Source: Humibacter ginsenosidimutans (lineage in GTDB: Bacteria; Actinomycetota; Actinomycetes; Actinomycetales; Microbacteriaceae). From it: a stretch of DNA of 64,000 nucleotides. The notes below the pieces were generated by a model. That model searched no databases and was not told where the DNA came from. It saw only the letters and a program-made list of their open reading frames with translations. Below, in pieces: positions 31,708 through 39,635 of this stretch; position 1 is the first letter of the stretch, and the number at the start of each line of letters is the position of its first letter. The position numbers and the translations under genes were made by a program. The stretch covers positions 3,224,001-3,288,000 of the forward strand of contig NZ_CP042305.1 of the NCBI RefSeq assembly GCF_007859675.1. The letters run 5' to 3'.

Positions 31708-33408
31708 ATGACTCGATCGACTGAGCGCATCGACGCAGAGCCGACTGAACGCACCCCGACCGCCGTGTCACAACCGCGCCTGGGAATCATCGGCTGGGGG
31801 CGCTGGGCATGGCGGCAGCTGACGAGCATGCGCACGGCACTGTTCCTGCTGTTGCTGCTCGCCCTCGCTGCAGTCCCCGGCTCGCTGTTCCCACAACGCA
31901 CTGCCGATCCGAACGGTGTGGTCCAGTACTTCAAGGAGAACCCGGGTCTGGCCCCGATCCTCGACAAGTTCCAGGTATTCGACGCCTACACCTCGTTCTG
32001 GTTCTCCAGCATCTACCTGCTGCTGTTCCTCTCGCTGATCGGATGCGTACTGCCACGCACCGTCCATCACCTGCGGGCGATCCGCACCGCTCCGCCCCGC
32101 ACGCCGGCTCGCCTGTCGCGGATGCCCGGCTTCATCGCCCTCGACCTGAACGACGACGGAAAGGCTACTGGCAGCGCGGTGACGGCCCCGGACGCGATCG
32201 CCGCCGCGCGATCCTTGCTGCGCAGGCGCGGATACCGGGTCGCGGTATTCGAGGGTGCCCAGACGAAAGACAGCACCGAGCTCTCGGTCAGCGCCGAACG
32301 CGGCTACCTTCGCGAGGCCGGCAACCTGGTCTTCCACATCGCGTTGCTCGGCATCCTGATCACGGTCGGTATCGGCGGCGGCTTCGGGTACAACGGCAAC
32401 CGCGTCGTCGTCGAGGGACAGACCATGATCAACACCCTCGCCGCGTACGACTCCTTCAACCCGGGCCGCTTCTTCACCGACGCCGAACTGTCGCCGTACT
32501 CGATCCGGCTGGACAAGTTGGCCGTCACGTATGAGACGCAGAACAAGGATGCTCGCGGGCTGCCGACGGACTACACCGCGACTGTCACCGCTCGCACTCA
32601 GGACTCCCGGAACGGCTACAAGACCACGATCAAGGTCAACGAGCCGCTGAACATCGGCGGCACCAACGTGTACCTGCTCGGGAACGGCTACGCGCCGCAC
32701 ATCACGGTCCGCGATCCACGAGGGCACGTCGTCTTCAGCGACTTCGTCCCGTTCCTGCCCCAGGATTCGAACCTCACATCCCTCGGAGTCGTGAAAGTGC
32801 CCGACGGCCTCCAGCAGCAGATCGGGATGATGGGATTCTTCTACCCGACCAAAGCGGTGGCGCAGAACGGCGCCTTCTACTCGTCCTATCCGGACGTGAA
32901 GGCACCGATGCTCACCCTGAATGTCTATTCGGGTGACCTGGGGTTGAACGGCGGAGTGCCCCGGTCCGTGTACACCCTGGACACGTCCCGGTTGAAACAA
33001 CTGACCGGCGTGAGCACCGGCGTGAAATCGATCGAGCTTGCTCCCGGGTACAGTCAACAGCTTCCCGACGGGCTGGGCTCGGTGTCCCTGGACGGCGTCT
33101 CCCGGTTCGCCTCCTTCCAGGTGAACCACGATCCGACCCAAGGCTGGGTGCTTCTGTTCACGGTCTGCGCGTTCGGCGGCCTCCTCACATCGCTCTTCGT
33201 GCCTCGTCGAAGGCTGTGGGTGAAGGCGATCGGGCAGGCATCCGGACCGCTCCGACTCGAGTATGCGGGCCTGGCTCGGGGCGATGACCCACAACTCGAG
33301 ACGGTGGTCGAAACGCTGGCACAGAACCACATCGAGGCCCTTCGCAACCGCGACCCCGGCGCATCAGATGGTCGGCACCCAGAAGAGGACACAAGGAGAA
33401 CAACATGA
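31708..33408 (+). CDS. resB: Cytochrome c biogenesis protein ResB
   Basis: ResB is part of the System II haem-handling complex. The 566-residue protein has helices at about 42-62, 92-112, 205-228 and a C-terminal one at about 472-492, with a large extracytoplasmic domain between the last two. Family features are SMRTALFLLLLLALAAVPGS, FQVFDAYTSFWFSSIYLLLF and NVYLLGNGYAPHITVRDP. The stop overlaps the CcsB start. The haem-ligand histidine is likely in LVFHIALLGIL. Confidence 0.95.
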   Translation: MTRSTERIDAEPTERTPTAVSQPRLGIIGWGRWAWRQLTSMRTALFLLLLLALAAVPGSLFPQRTADPNGVVQYFKENPGLAPILDKFQVFDAYTSFWFSSIYLLLFLSLIGCVLPRTVHHLRAIRTAPPRTPARLSRMPGFIALDLNDDGKATGSAVTAPDAIAAARSLLRRRGYRVAVFEGAQTKDSTELSVSAERGYLREAGNLVFHIALLGILITVGIGGGFGYNGNRVVVEGQTMINTLAAYDSFNPGRFFTDAELSPYSIRLDKLAVTYETQNKDARGLPTDYTATVTARTQDSRNGYKTTIKVNEPLNIGGTNVYLLGNGYAPHITVRDPRGHVVFSDFVPFLPQDSNLTSLGVVKVPDGLQQQIGMMGFFYPTKAVAQNGAFYSSYPDVKAPMLTLNVYSGDLGLNGGVPRSVYTLDTSRLKQLTGVSTGVKSIELAPGYSQQLPDGLGSVSLDGVSRFASFQVNHDPTQGWVLLFTVCAFGGLLTSLFVPRRRLWVKAIGQASGPLRLEYAGLARGDDPQLETVVETLAQNHIEALRNRDPGASDGRHPEEDTRRTT

Positions 33409-34421
33409 CCGACACACTGTCGCAGCTTTCGCTGCTGCTCATCATCGGGGCCATCGCGATCTACGCCGCCGCGTTCGTGACCTTCGCCCTCGATCTCGCC
33501 CGTCGACGTTCCCCCTCGGTCACCGTGATCAGCGCGGTCGCCCGGCATGCCGAAGCCGAAACCCCGACCTCGACCACGAGGCTCGCGAATGCCATAGGGA
33601 ACACGGGTGTCCTCGTCCGCCAGTCGACCACGAGCGCGGACGCCCATGAAGAGCGGCCGCAGACGTCCGGAGTGTTGCGTGCCGCATTCGTGCTGACGCT
33701 CGTGGGATTCGGCCTGCACCTAGGGGCGGACGTTCTTCGAGGAATTGCCGCCGGCCGCGTCCCGTGGGCGAACATGTGGGAGTTCTCCATGACCGGCACC
33801 CTCATCATCGTCGGTGTCTTCCTGCTCGTGACACTCAAGTACGACCTCCGGTTCCTGGGCACGTTCGTCATCGGACTCGTACTCCTGCTGCTGGGAATCG
33901 CAAGCGCACGGTACTACGTTCCCGTCGCACCGCTGCCTCCGGCGCTGCAGTCGTACTGGCTGGTGATCCATGTCATCGTCGCGATCATCGCCACCGGCTT
34001 CTTCGCTCTCGGGTTCGCGCTTTCCGGCGTTCAGCTCCTGAAGGCGCGACGAGAGCGTCAAGAGACCGATGCGCGGCCGCCGCAGTTCGCCTTCCTTCGC
34101 ACCCTGCCGAAATCGGCGGCGCTGGAGAACCTCGCCTACCGGATGAACATCGTCGGATTCATCCTCTGGACCTTCACTCTCATCGCCGGCGCGATCTGGG
34201 CAGAGAAGGCCTGGGGCCGCTACTGGGGTTGGGACACCAAAGAAGTCTGGACGTTCATCATCTGGGTCCTCTACGCCGGGTACATCCACGCCCGGGCGAC
34301 CCGCGGCTGGCGCGGTTCGCGGTCGGCGTGGTTGGCACTCATCGGGTTCAGCGCCGTGATGTTCAACTTCGGCATCGTCAACGTCTTCTTCAAGGGTCTC
34401 CACTCCTACAGCGGCCTCTGA
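33405..34421 (+). CDS. ccsB: Cytochrome c biogenesis protein CcsB/ResC
   Basis: This 338-residue protein is the haem-export and ligation partner of ResB. It has eight membrane helices and the tryptophan-rich WWD motif GRYWGWDTKEVWTFIIWVLY. Conserved histidines (QSYWLVIHVIVA, YAGYIHARATRG) would ligate haem. It overlaps ResB by 4 nt and is co-translated. Confidence 0.96.
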   Translation: MTDTLSQLSLLLIIGAIAIYAAAFVTFALDLARRRSPSVTVISAVARHAEAETPTSTTRLANAIGNTGVLVRQSTTSADAHEERPQTSGVLRAAFVLTLVGFGLHLGADVLRGIAAGRVPWANMWEFSMTGTLIIVGVFLLVTLKYDLRFLGTFVIGLVLLLLGIASARYYVPVAPLPPALQSYWLVIHVIVAIIATGFFALGFALSGVQLLKARRERQETDARPPQFAFLRTLPKSAALENLAYRMNIVGFILWTFTLIAGAIWAEKAWGRYWGWDTKEVWTFIIWVLYAGYIHARATRGWRGSRSAWLALIGFSAVMFNFGIVNVFFKGLHSYSGL

Positions 34422-34465
34422 ACACGAGACGTATGAGCCGCCATTCGAACCGAAAGGACATATTC

Positions 34466-34741
34466 GTGCCCAAGAAGAACGAACCGCCGCGCAAGCGTTC
34501 GACGCACGCGGAGATTGAGAAGACGCCTGAACAGCTCCGCGCGGCCTACCGACGCAAACGACGATTCCGCGTGATCGGCTGGAGCGTCATGTCCGTTGGT
34601 GCAGCGGTCGCGCTGCAACATTGGCTCGCCCATCTCGGAGCCTTCGGTGCCCAACCGCCGGGTTGGATCGATCTCGCAGCCGGCTATCCCATGGCCGGCC
34701 TGCTCATCCTTGCCGGAGCAATAACCGTGAGCCAGAAGTGA
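34466..34741 (+). CDS. Small membrane protein of cytochrome c maturation operon
   Basis: This 91-residue protein has a basic N-terminus ([34 protein letters not shown]) and two membrane helices (about 38-55 and 70-87). The GTG at 34466 is chosen because AAAGGA lies 7-8 nt upstream; an ATG at 34433 would add 11 residues. It lies between ccsB and ccdA and is probably an accessory of System II. No family function is known to me. Confidence 0.72.
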   Translation: MPKKNEPPRKRSTHAEIEKTPEQLRAAYRRKRRFRVIGWSVMSVGAAVALQHWLAHLGAFGAQPPGWIDLAAGYPMAGLLILAGAITVSQK

Positions 34742-34790
34742 GTCGGGAGACCACCAGCATCGCCATACTGATCAGGACAGGCTCCCGGTA

Positions 34791-35534
34791 ATGGGATCGG
34801 CATTCGCAGCGATCGTCTCCAACGGCCAGCTTCTTCTTGCCATCCCCGTCGCGATCCTCGCCGGCGCCGTCTCGTTCGCCTCGCCCTGCGTCCTGCCGCT
34901 CGTACCGGGCTACCTCGGCTATGTCAGCGGAATGGCCGATGGTACCGCTGGACGCTCACGTCGGCGCACCGTGGCGGGAGTGGTGCTCTTCGTCCTCGGG
35001 TTCGCTGTGGTGTTCATCGCGTATGGTGCCGCAGCGGGCGCATTCGGCTCCTGGCTGATCCGCTGGCAAGACGTTCTCACCAGAGTCCTCGGCATCATCG
35101 TCGTGCTCATGGGATTGGCGTTCGTCGGCGCGTTCTCCCTCCTGCAGCGCACGATCAAGCTCCCCGCCCGACCCTCGACCGGCGTCGCGGGAGCACCACT
35201 TCTCGGCATGGTGTTCGGACTCGGCTGGACGCCGTGCATCGGTCCGACGCTGGCCGCGGTTCTCTCGCTCAGCCTGTCCAGCCAATCCGCGGCCCGCGGT
35301 GCCCTACTGACCGGTTTCTACGCCCTCGGGCTCGGCGTTCCCTTCATCCTGATCGCCTTCGGATTCACCTGGGCCGCCGGCGCGGTCGCGTTCCTCCGCC
35401 GTCACATCCGCGCCGTGAACCTGGCGGGCGGCATCCTCCTCATCGTGATCGGTGTACTCATGATCACCGGCCTCTGGACCGCATGGATCTACAGCCTCCA
35501 GGCGATGATCGGTGGAACGACACTGCCCGTCTAG
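34791..35534 (+). CDS. ccdA: CcdA thiol-disulfide electron transporter
   Basis: CcdA carries reducing power from cytoplasmic thioredoxin to extracytoplasmic TlpA-like proteins. The 247-residue protein has six helices and the paired cysteines in [19 protein letters not shown] and in [18 protein letters not shown]. It completes the System II set TlpA-ResB-CcsB-CcdA. Confidence 0.96.
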   Translation: MGSAFAAIVSNGQLLLAIPVAILAGAVSFASPCVLPLVPGYLGYVSGMADGTAGRSRRRTVAGVVLFVLGFAVVFIAYGAAAGAFGSWLIRWQDVLTRVLGIIVVLMGLAFVGAFSLLQRTIKLPARPSTGVAGAPLLGMVFGLGWTPCIGPTLAAVLSLSLSSQSAARGALLTGFYALGLGVPFILIAFGFTWAAGAVAFLRRHIRAVNLAGGILLIVIGVLMITGLWTAWIYSLQAMIGGTTLPV

Positions 35535-35598
35535 CGGCGACACCGCAGACGTTCCCCCAAGTGCTCTGGTCAACTCGCACTCTTGGTTCAGGTACGGC

Positions 35599-35615
35599 AT
35601 ACCCGTAGCGGGTAC
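35599..35615. promoter_or_regulatory. CsoR-like copper operator (ATACC-N7-GGTAC)
   Basis: ATACCCGTAGCGGGTAC lies 10 nt before the DUF6153-like start at 35626. The 5-7-5 dyad has the same geometry as the boxes before copZ and nuoA. It resembles actinobacterial CsoR sites (ATACCC/GGGTAT). No CsoR gene is in the window. Confidence 0.6.
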
Positions 35616-35625
35616 CGTGGAACGT

Positions 35626-36066
35626 ATGATCCGGCTCGAGCGGTTGCGTGCAGCGCGCACGTTGCGCATCGCCACACGTGTCGTGATCACGCTCATCCTC
35701 GTCGTGGGCATCACTGCAATGCACAGCATGCTCGATGCATCCATGAACATGCGGATGTCGTCGGCCTCTGCAGCCACAGCCACCCCGATGCCGCCGGATC
35801 CAACGGCTGCTGCGACCGCTGGTGCCGGTCATCGGCAGGCAGCGGATTCGGGCGAGGCCGGCACCGCATGCACGGATGCGATGTCCCACGGTGGGATGCA
35901 CGCCTGCCTCTTCGTGGCGTCGCCGATCGTTCTCGCCGTATCAGCTTCCCCTGCGGTCGGCGAACAGCACGTGCCGTCGCCGCTTCGATCGGCGCCGAAT
36001 GAGCAAGGGCGGTCAGGCGCGTTCGCGACCGATCGCGTGCTCGCACTCCAGGTGTTGCGGATTTAG
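35626..36066 (+). CDS. DUF6153-like protein, second copy
   Basis: This 146-residue protein has one N-terminal membrane helix (TRVVITLILVVGITAMHSML), a Met/Ala-rich loop, and CTDAMSHGGMHACLFVASPIVL with two cysteines and two histidines between hydrophobic parts. It follows a CsoR-like box, so it is probably copper-induced and the first gene of the DUF305-oxidase block. The function is unknown. Confidence 0.6.
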   Translation: MIRLERLRAARTLRIATRVVITLILVVGITAMHSMLDASMNMRMSSASAATATPMPPDPTAAATAGAGHRQAADSGEAGTACTDAMSHGGMHACLFVASPIVLAVSASPAVGEQHVPSPLRSAPNEQGRSGAFATDRVLALQVLRI

Positions 36067-36151
36067 AGGTCGCTGGGGAGGGCTCTGTCTTCGGGCAGGC
36101 GGCACCTCCGACGCGTGTTCTCACTTTCCGTACCAGTATTTGGAGTACTTC

Positions 36152-36811
36152 ATGAAGTTCGCACCTCGCGCCGCCCTCGCCGGCGTCGTTCTGGCCGCCG
36201 GTGGTCTGCTCGCCGGTTGCACCAGCTCCGGGATGGGCGACATGCCCGGGATGTCCCATTCCTCATCCACACCCGCTGGGACGCACAATGCGCAAGACGC
36301 CATGTTCGCGCAGATGATGATCGTGCACCACCAGGGTGCGATCGAGATGGCCGGCCTCGCCCCTACCCGCGCAGCATCCGCTCAGGTGAAGGATCTGGCG
36401 GTGAAGATCAAGGATGCGCAACAGCCCGAGATCGATGAGATGAAAGCATGGCTGAAGGGATGGGGGGAGCCGCTCACCATGCCCGAGATGGGTTCCGGAT
36501 CAAGCCCGAGTCCTTCGGACATGTCTGGAATGGACATGTCGACCCCGATGCCGACCGACGGCGCCGGCATGAACTCGATGCCCGGGATGACTCCGCAGGA
36601 CATGGCCCAGCTGAAGGCTGCGACCGGTCCGGCATTCGACAAGGCGTTCCTGAGCCTGATGATCCAGCATCACCAGGGCGCCATCGACATGGCCAAGCAA
36701 GAACAGTCAGGCGGCAAAGACACCAAGGCGAAGAAGCTCGCCGACAACATCGTCAACTCGCAGTCCCAGGAAGTCACCGAGATGCAGGCGATGCTCACGT
36801 CCCTCGGCTGA
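36152..36811 (+). CDS. DUF305 copper-associated lipoprotein
   Basis: This 219-residue lipoprotein has a lipobox at LLAGCTSSG. It carries two DUF305 four-helix repeats, each with a His-His-Gln motif: MMIVHHQGAIEMAGLA and LMIQHHQGAIDMAKQE. The linker (about 110-150) is Met-rich (DMSGMDMSTPMPTDG). DUF305 proteins are common in copper-resistance operons and probably bind Cu on the outer face of the membrane. The next gene encodes a multicopper oxidase. Confidence 0.93.
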   Translation: MKFAPRAALAGVVLAAGGLLAGCTSSGMGDMPGMSHSSSTPAGTHNAQDAMFAQMMIVHHQGAIEMAGLAPTRAASAQVKDLAVKIKDAQQPEIDEMKAWLKGWGEPLTMPEMGSGSSPSPSDMSGMDMSTPMPTDGAGMNSMPGMTPQDMAQLKAATGPAFDKAFLSLMIQHHQGAIDMAKQEQSGGKDTKAKKLADNIVNSQSQEVTEMQAMLTSLG

Positions 36812-36915
36812 CAGAAATGCCGGGCGCGACCGGGTCTCGGTGGCGTCCGGCACCCCCGCCGACAGCGTGCGCACGACAGTCCCCTCATCCCTTCCTTGAC
36901 TCTGGACGACTACTT

Positions 36916-38430
36916 ATGCCCGACCTCACGAATCCATCTCACCCGATCACACGTCGCCGGCTGCTCGCTGCCGGTCTGGGAACCGCGGCGCTGGCAACCC
37001 TGGCCGGCTGCACCTCACCACCACCCCGACTCATCTCACCGACTTCATCGGCCGTCACCACCGCCGAAGAGGCGCGGCGGAGCACCGGCCGCGTCGTCTC
37101 CGCGACGTTGAATGCGCAGCCGATGCAGTTGGATCTTGCCGGCAAGATGGCGAACACCTGGGCCTTCGGCTCCACACCGGCCCCGACCATCCGGGTCAGC
37201 GCCGGAGACACCGTTCTTGCACAAGTCACCAACCAGCTGCCGGACCCCACATCCGTGCACTGGCACGGCGTGGCACTGCGCAACGACATGGACGGGGTGC
37301 CACCGCTCACCCAGAAGGCGATCGCGCCCGACAATTCCTTTGCGTACAAGTTCATCGCGGAGCATCCCGGGACGTACTGGTTCCACCCCCATGTCGGCAC
37401 CCAGCTGGATCGAGGACTGTACGGGGCGCTGATCGTCGAGGACCCGCACGATCCACTCCGTTACGACGAGGAGTGGGTCGTCGTGCTGGATGACTGGCTC
37501 GACGGGGTCACCGCCACTCCCGACCAGGTATTGAAACAACTCTCCAAAGGCATGGCATCGATGGGCATGGACGGCATGCTGATGCGGATGGGCAACATGC
37601 TGATGGGCACGAACTCGCCCCTGCTCGGCGGAGACACCGGCGACGTCTACTACCCGGAATACCTGATCAACGGGCGCCCGCCCGCCGACCCGGAGACCTT
37701 CACCGCCAAACCCGGCTCACGCATACGCATCCGCTTCATCAACGCCGGCGGCGACACCGCGTTCCGCGTCGCGCTCGGCGGCCACGCGCTGACCATCACG
37801 CACACCGATGGATACCCGGTCGAGCCGAAAGACGTCGATAGCGTGCTCCTCGGGATGGGCGAGCGCTATGACGTCATCGTCACGGCCGGTGACGGCGTCT
37901 TTCCGCTTGTGGCATCGGCCGAGGGCAAGGATGCCGCCGGATTCGCGCTGCTGCGCACCGCCGCGGGAACAGCCCCGGCGCCAACGACGTCCATCCCCGA
38001 GCTGGTTTCCTCCCGGGTCGGCACCGCCGACCAGCTGGCGACGGCATCCGCGGTCCGCCTGCGCTCGAAGCCGGTGGACCGCACGCTGACCATGAAGCTG
38101 TCTGGCGACATGAGTTCATACGACTGGGCGATCAACAACCGTCGGTTCGATATTAAGAAGCCTCTGCAAGACGCGCTACGGGTGCGCAAGGGCGAACGCG
38201 TGCGTTTGAAGCTCGTCAACGATACGAAGATGTGGCACCCCATGCACCTGCACGGCCACACCTACCAGCACCCGAACGGCGGGCCGCGCAAGGACACGTC
38301 GATCGTGCTGCCCGGCAAGACGCTGCAGGTCGAGTTCGACGCCGACAACCCCGGCCAGTGGCTCAGCCACTGCCACAACATCTACCACGGAGAGTCCGGG
38401 ATGATGACCGTCGTCGCGTACGAACGATAG
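36916..38430 (+). CDS. Multicopper oxidase (CueO/laccase-like), Tat-exported
   Basis: This 504-residue enzyme oxidises Cu(I) or other substrates with oxygen. It has a twin-arginine signal (ITRRRLLAAGLGTAALATLAG), also with a lipobox-like LAGC. All copper-site motifs are present: VHWHGVAL, FHPHVGTQ, WHPMHLHGHTY and SHCHNIYHGESGMM. A Met-rich loop (MASMGMDGMLMRMGNMLMG, about 215-235) resembles the CueO methionine hairpin. It is co-oriented with DUF305 and downstream of a CsoR-like box. Confidence 0.95.
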   Translation: MPDLTNPSHPITRRRLLAAGLGTAALATLAGCTSPPPRLISPTSSAVTTAEEARRSTGRVVSATLNAQPMQLDLAGKMANTWAFGSTPAPTIRVSAGDTVLAQVTNQLPDPTSVHWHGVALRNDMDGVPPLTQKAIAPDNSFAYKFIAEHPGTYWFHPHVGTQLDRGLYGALIVEDPHDPLRYDEEWVVVLDDWLDGVTATPDQVLKQLSKGMASMGMDGMLMRMGNMLMGTNSPLLGGDTGDVYYPEYLINGRPPADPETFTAKPGSRIRIRFINAGGDTAFRVALGGHALTITHTDGYPVEPKDVDSVLLGMGERYDVIVTAGDGVFPLVASAEGKDAAGFALLRTAAGTAPAPTTSIPELVSSRVGTADQLATASAVRLRSKPVDRTLTMKLSGDMSSYDWAINNRRFDIKKPLQDALRVRKGERVRLKLVNDTKMWHPMHLHGHTYQHPNGGPRKDTSIVLPGKTLQVEFDADNPGQWLSHCHNIYHGESGMMTVVAYER

Positions 38431-38502
38431 CCCCCGTGTGTGGCCGACGCGCGATGTCCACACAGCGGACGGATGGCTCGGGGTCGATCGGTGCACGATC
38501 TG

Positions 38503-39207
38503 CTATCGCGAGAACATCAGCCGGCGAACGCTGTGGCAAATGGCTGCTCCAGCGAATGGGAACCTGCCGATGCTGGCCGCGGCGGCTATGCCCGCGATGA
38601 TCGGGGAAAGTGACCCGGCTGTGCCGTTCAGGACGCGCGTCGCCAGGATGACGAGCATGGTCGTGTCGACTGCAAGGGTCACCAGTCCGATCAGGCTGGC
38701 AGCTAGTGCCGCCTGACGTGGTGAGGACTCGGGTAGCCAGCGGATGAGCGAGCCCGTTGTGGCGAGAACACCGGTGGCGATCATGACGGCGGGGGCCACG
38801 ACCGGTAATGCGGGGATGGCGGATATGACCGTGGCGGGTTGGATGTGCTGGGAAGGGACGACGAGTAGCAGGAACCACCAGATGCCTACGAGGGGCCCGG
38901 TGAGCAGAAGCCGCCAGAGGATCGTGCGGCTTTGATGGATGGCCAGTTCACCCGCGAAGGCAGCCGCCACCAGCTGCGGCGCGCCGAGTTGTGCGATCGC
39001 TTCCTCGGATGCTTCCGCCGTAGACATGCCCTGCGAGGTGCCGGCAGCGATCGCGTCGTCGAGGCCGTCCCGGATTTCATCGATCACGGCCGCTCTCGCT
39101 CTCGCGGGCCCGCGCAACTGCCCGCCGAGAGTTCTCAGGTAGTGCTCGACCTCTTGCGATTCCAGCTTGGCTTCGGCCGGCGACTTTACGACAGTGCGGC
39201 GGGCCAT
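38503..39207 (-). CDS. HAAS-domain (permease prefix) membrane protein
   Basis: This 234-residue protein has an N-terminal HAAS domain (about 15-85: EVEHYLRTLGGQLRGPARAR, then DEIRDGLDDAIAA) and four to five helices. HAAS proteins are usually paired with PadR regulators. The gene overlaps PadR by 22 nt. The start at 39207 has AGGAGAAA upstream. The function is unknown; it may sense membrane or antibiotic stress. Confidence 0.85.
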   Translation of the reverse strand: MARRTVVKSPAEAKLESQEVEHYLRTLGGQLRGPARARAAVIDEIRDGLDDAIAAGTSQGMSTAEASEEAIAQLGAPQLVAAAFAGELAIHQSRTILWRLLLTGPLVGIWWFLLLVVPSQHIQPATVISAIPALPVVAPAVMIATGVLATTGSLIRWLPESSPRQAALAASLIGLVTLAVDTTMLVILATRVLNGTAGSLSPIIAGIAAAASIGRFPFAGAAICHSVRRLMFSR

Positions 39208-39536
39208 GGTTTCTCCTGGAGCAGGGCGGAGACCGCGGTGGAGAACTGGACCCAGATGGCGCGCTCTGCGCCCAGCGCTCGGCGTCCGGATGCGGTCAGG
39301 TCGTATTCGCGTCTGCGTCTGCCGCCGATGACATGCCATCGGCTGGCGATGTAGCCGGCGCGTTCGAGTCGGTGGAGAGCGGGATAGATTGTCCCGGTTT
39401 GGAGGTCGAATGTTCCACCGCTGCCGGTGCGCACCGCTTCGATGATGGCGTATCCGTGCCGGGGGCCGTCCTCGAGAACGGACAGGAGCAAGGCGTCCAG
39501 GTGTCCCTTCAATGCCTCTGGCCGCATGGGCAACAT
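39186..39536 (-). CDS. PadR-family transcriptional regulator
   Basis: This 116-residue winged-helix protein has LKGHLDALLLSVLEDGPRHG and the wing TIYPALHRLERAGYIASRW. It is divergent from the PEP-utilising enzyme and overlaps the HAAS gene. A palindrome in the divergent promoter (39603-39618) is its likely site. Confidence 0.93.
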   Translation of the reverse strand: MLPMRPEALKGHLDALLLSVLEDGPRHGYAIIEAVRTGSGGTFDLQTGTIYPALHRLERAGYIASRWHVIGGRRRREYDLTASGRRALGAERAIWVQFSTAVSALLQEKPWPAALS

Positions 39537-39590
39537 GGCTTCTCCCTTCCGTCGACTCGGCTTCGCTCGGCAGTCTGGCGCCTGGGGTCC

Positions 39591-39623
39591 GATACGTCTA
39601 TAGTAGTAGCAATACTACGTATC
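39591..39623. promoter_or_regulatory. Probable PadR operator (overlapping dyads)
   Basis: GTAGTA-GCAA-TACTAC (39603-39618) is a perfect dyad. GATACGT (39591-39597) and ACGTATC (39617-39623) form a second, wider dyad. Both lie in the 99-bp gap between padR and the divergent PEP-utilising enzyme gene, so one regulator could control both. Confidence 0.6.
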
Positions 39624-39635
39624 GCGTTACTACCT

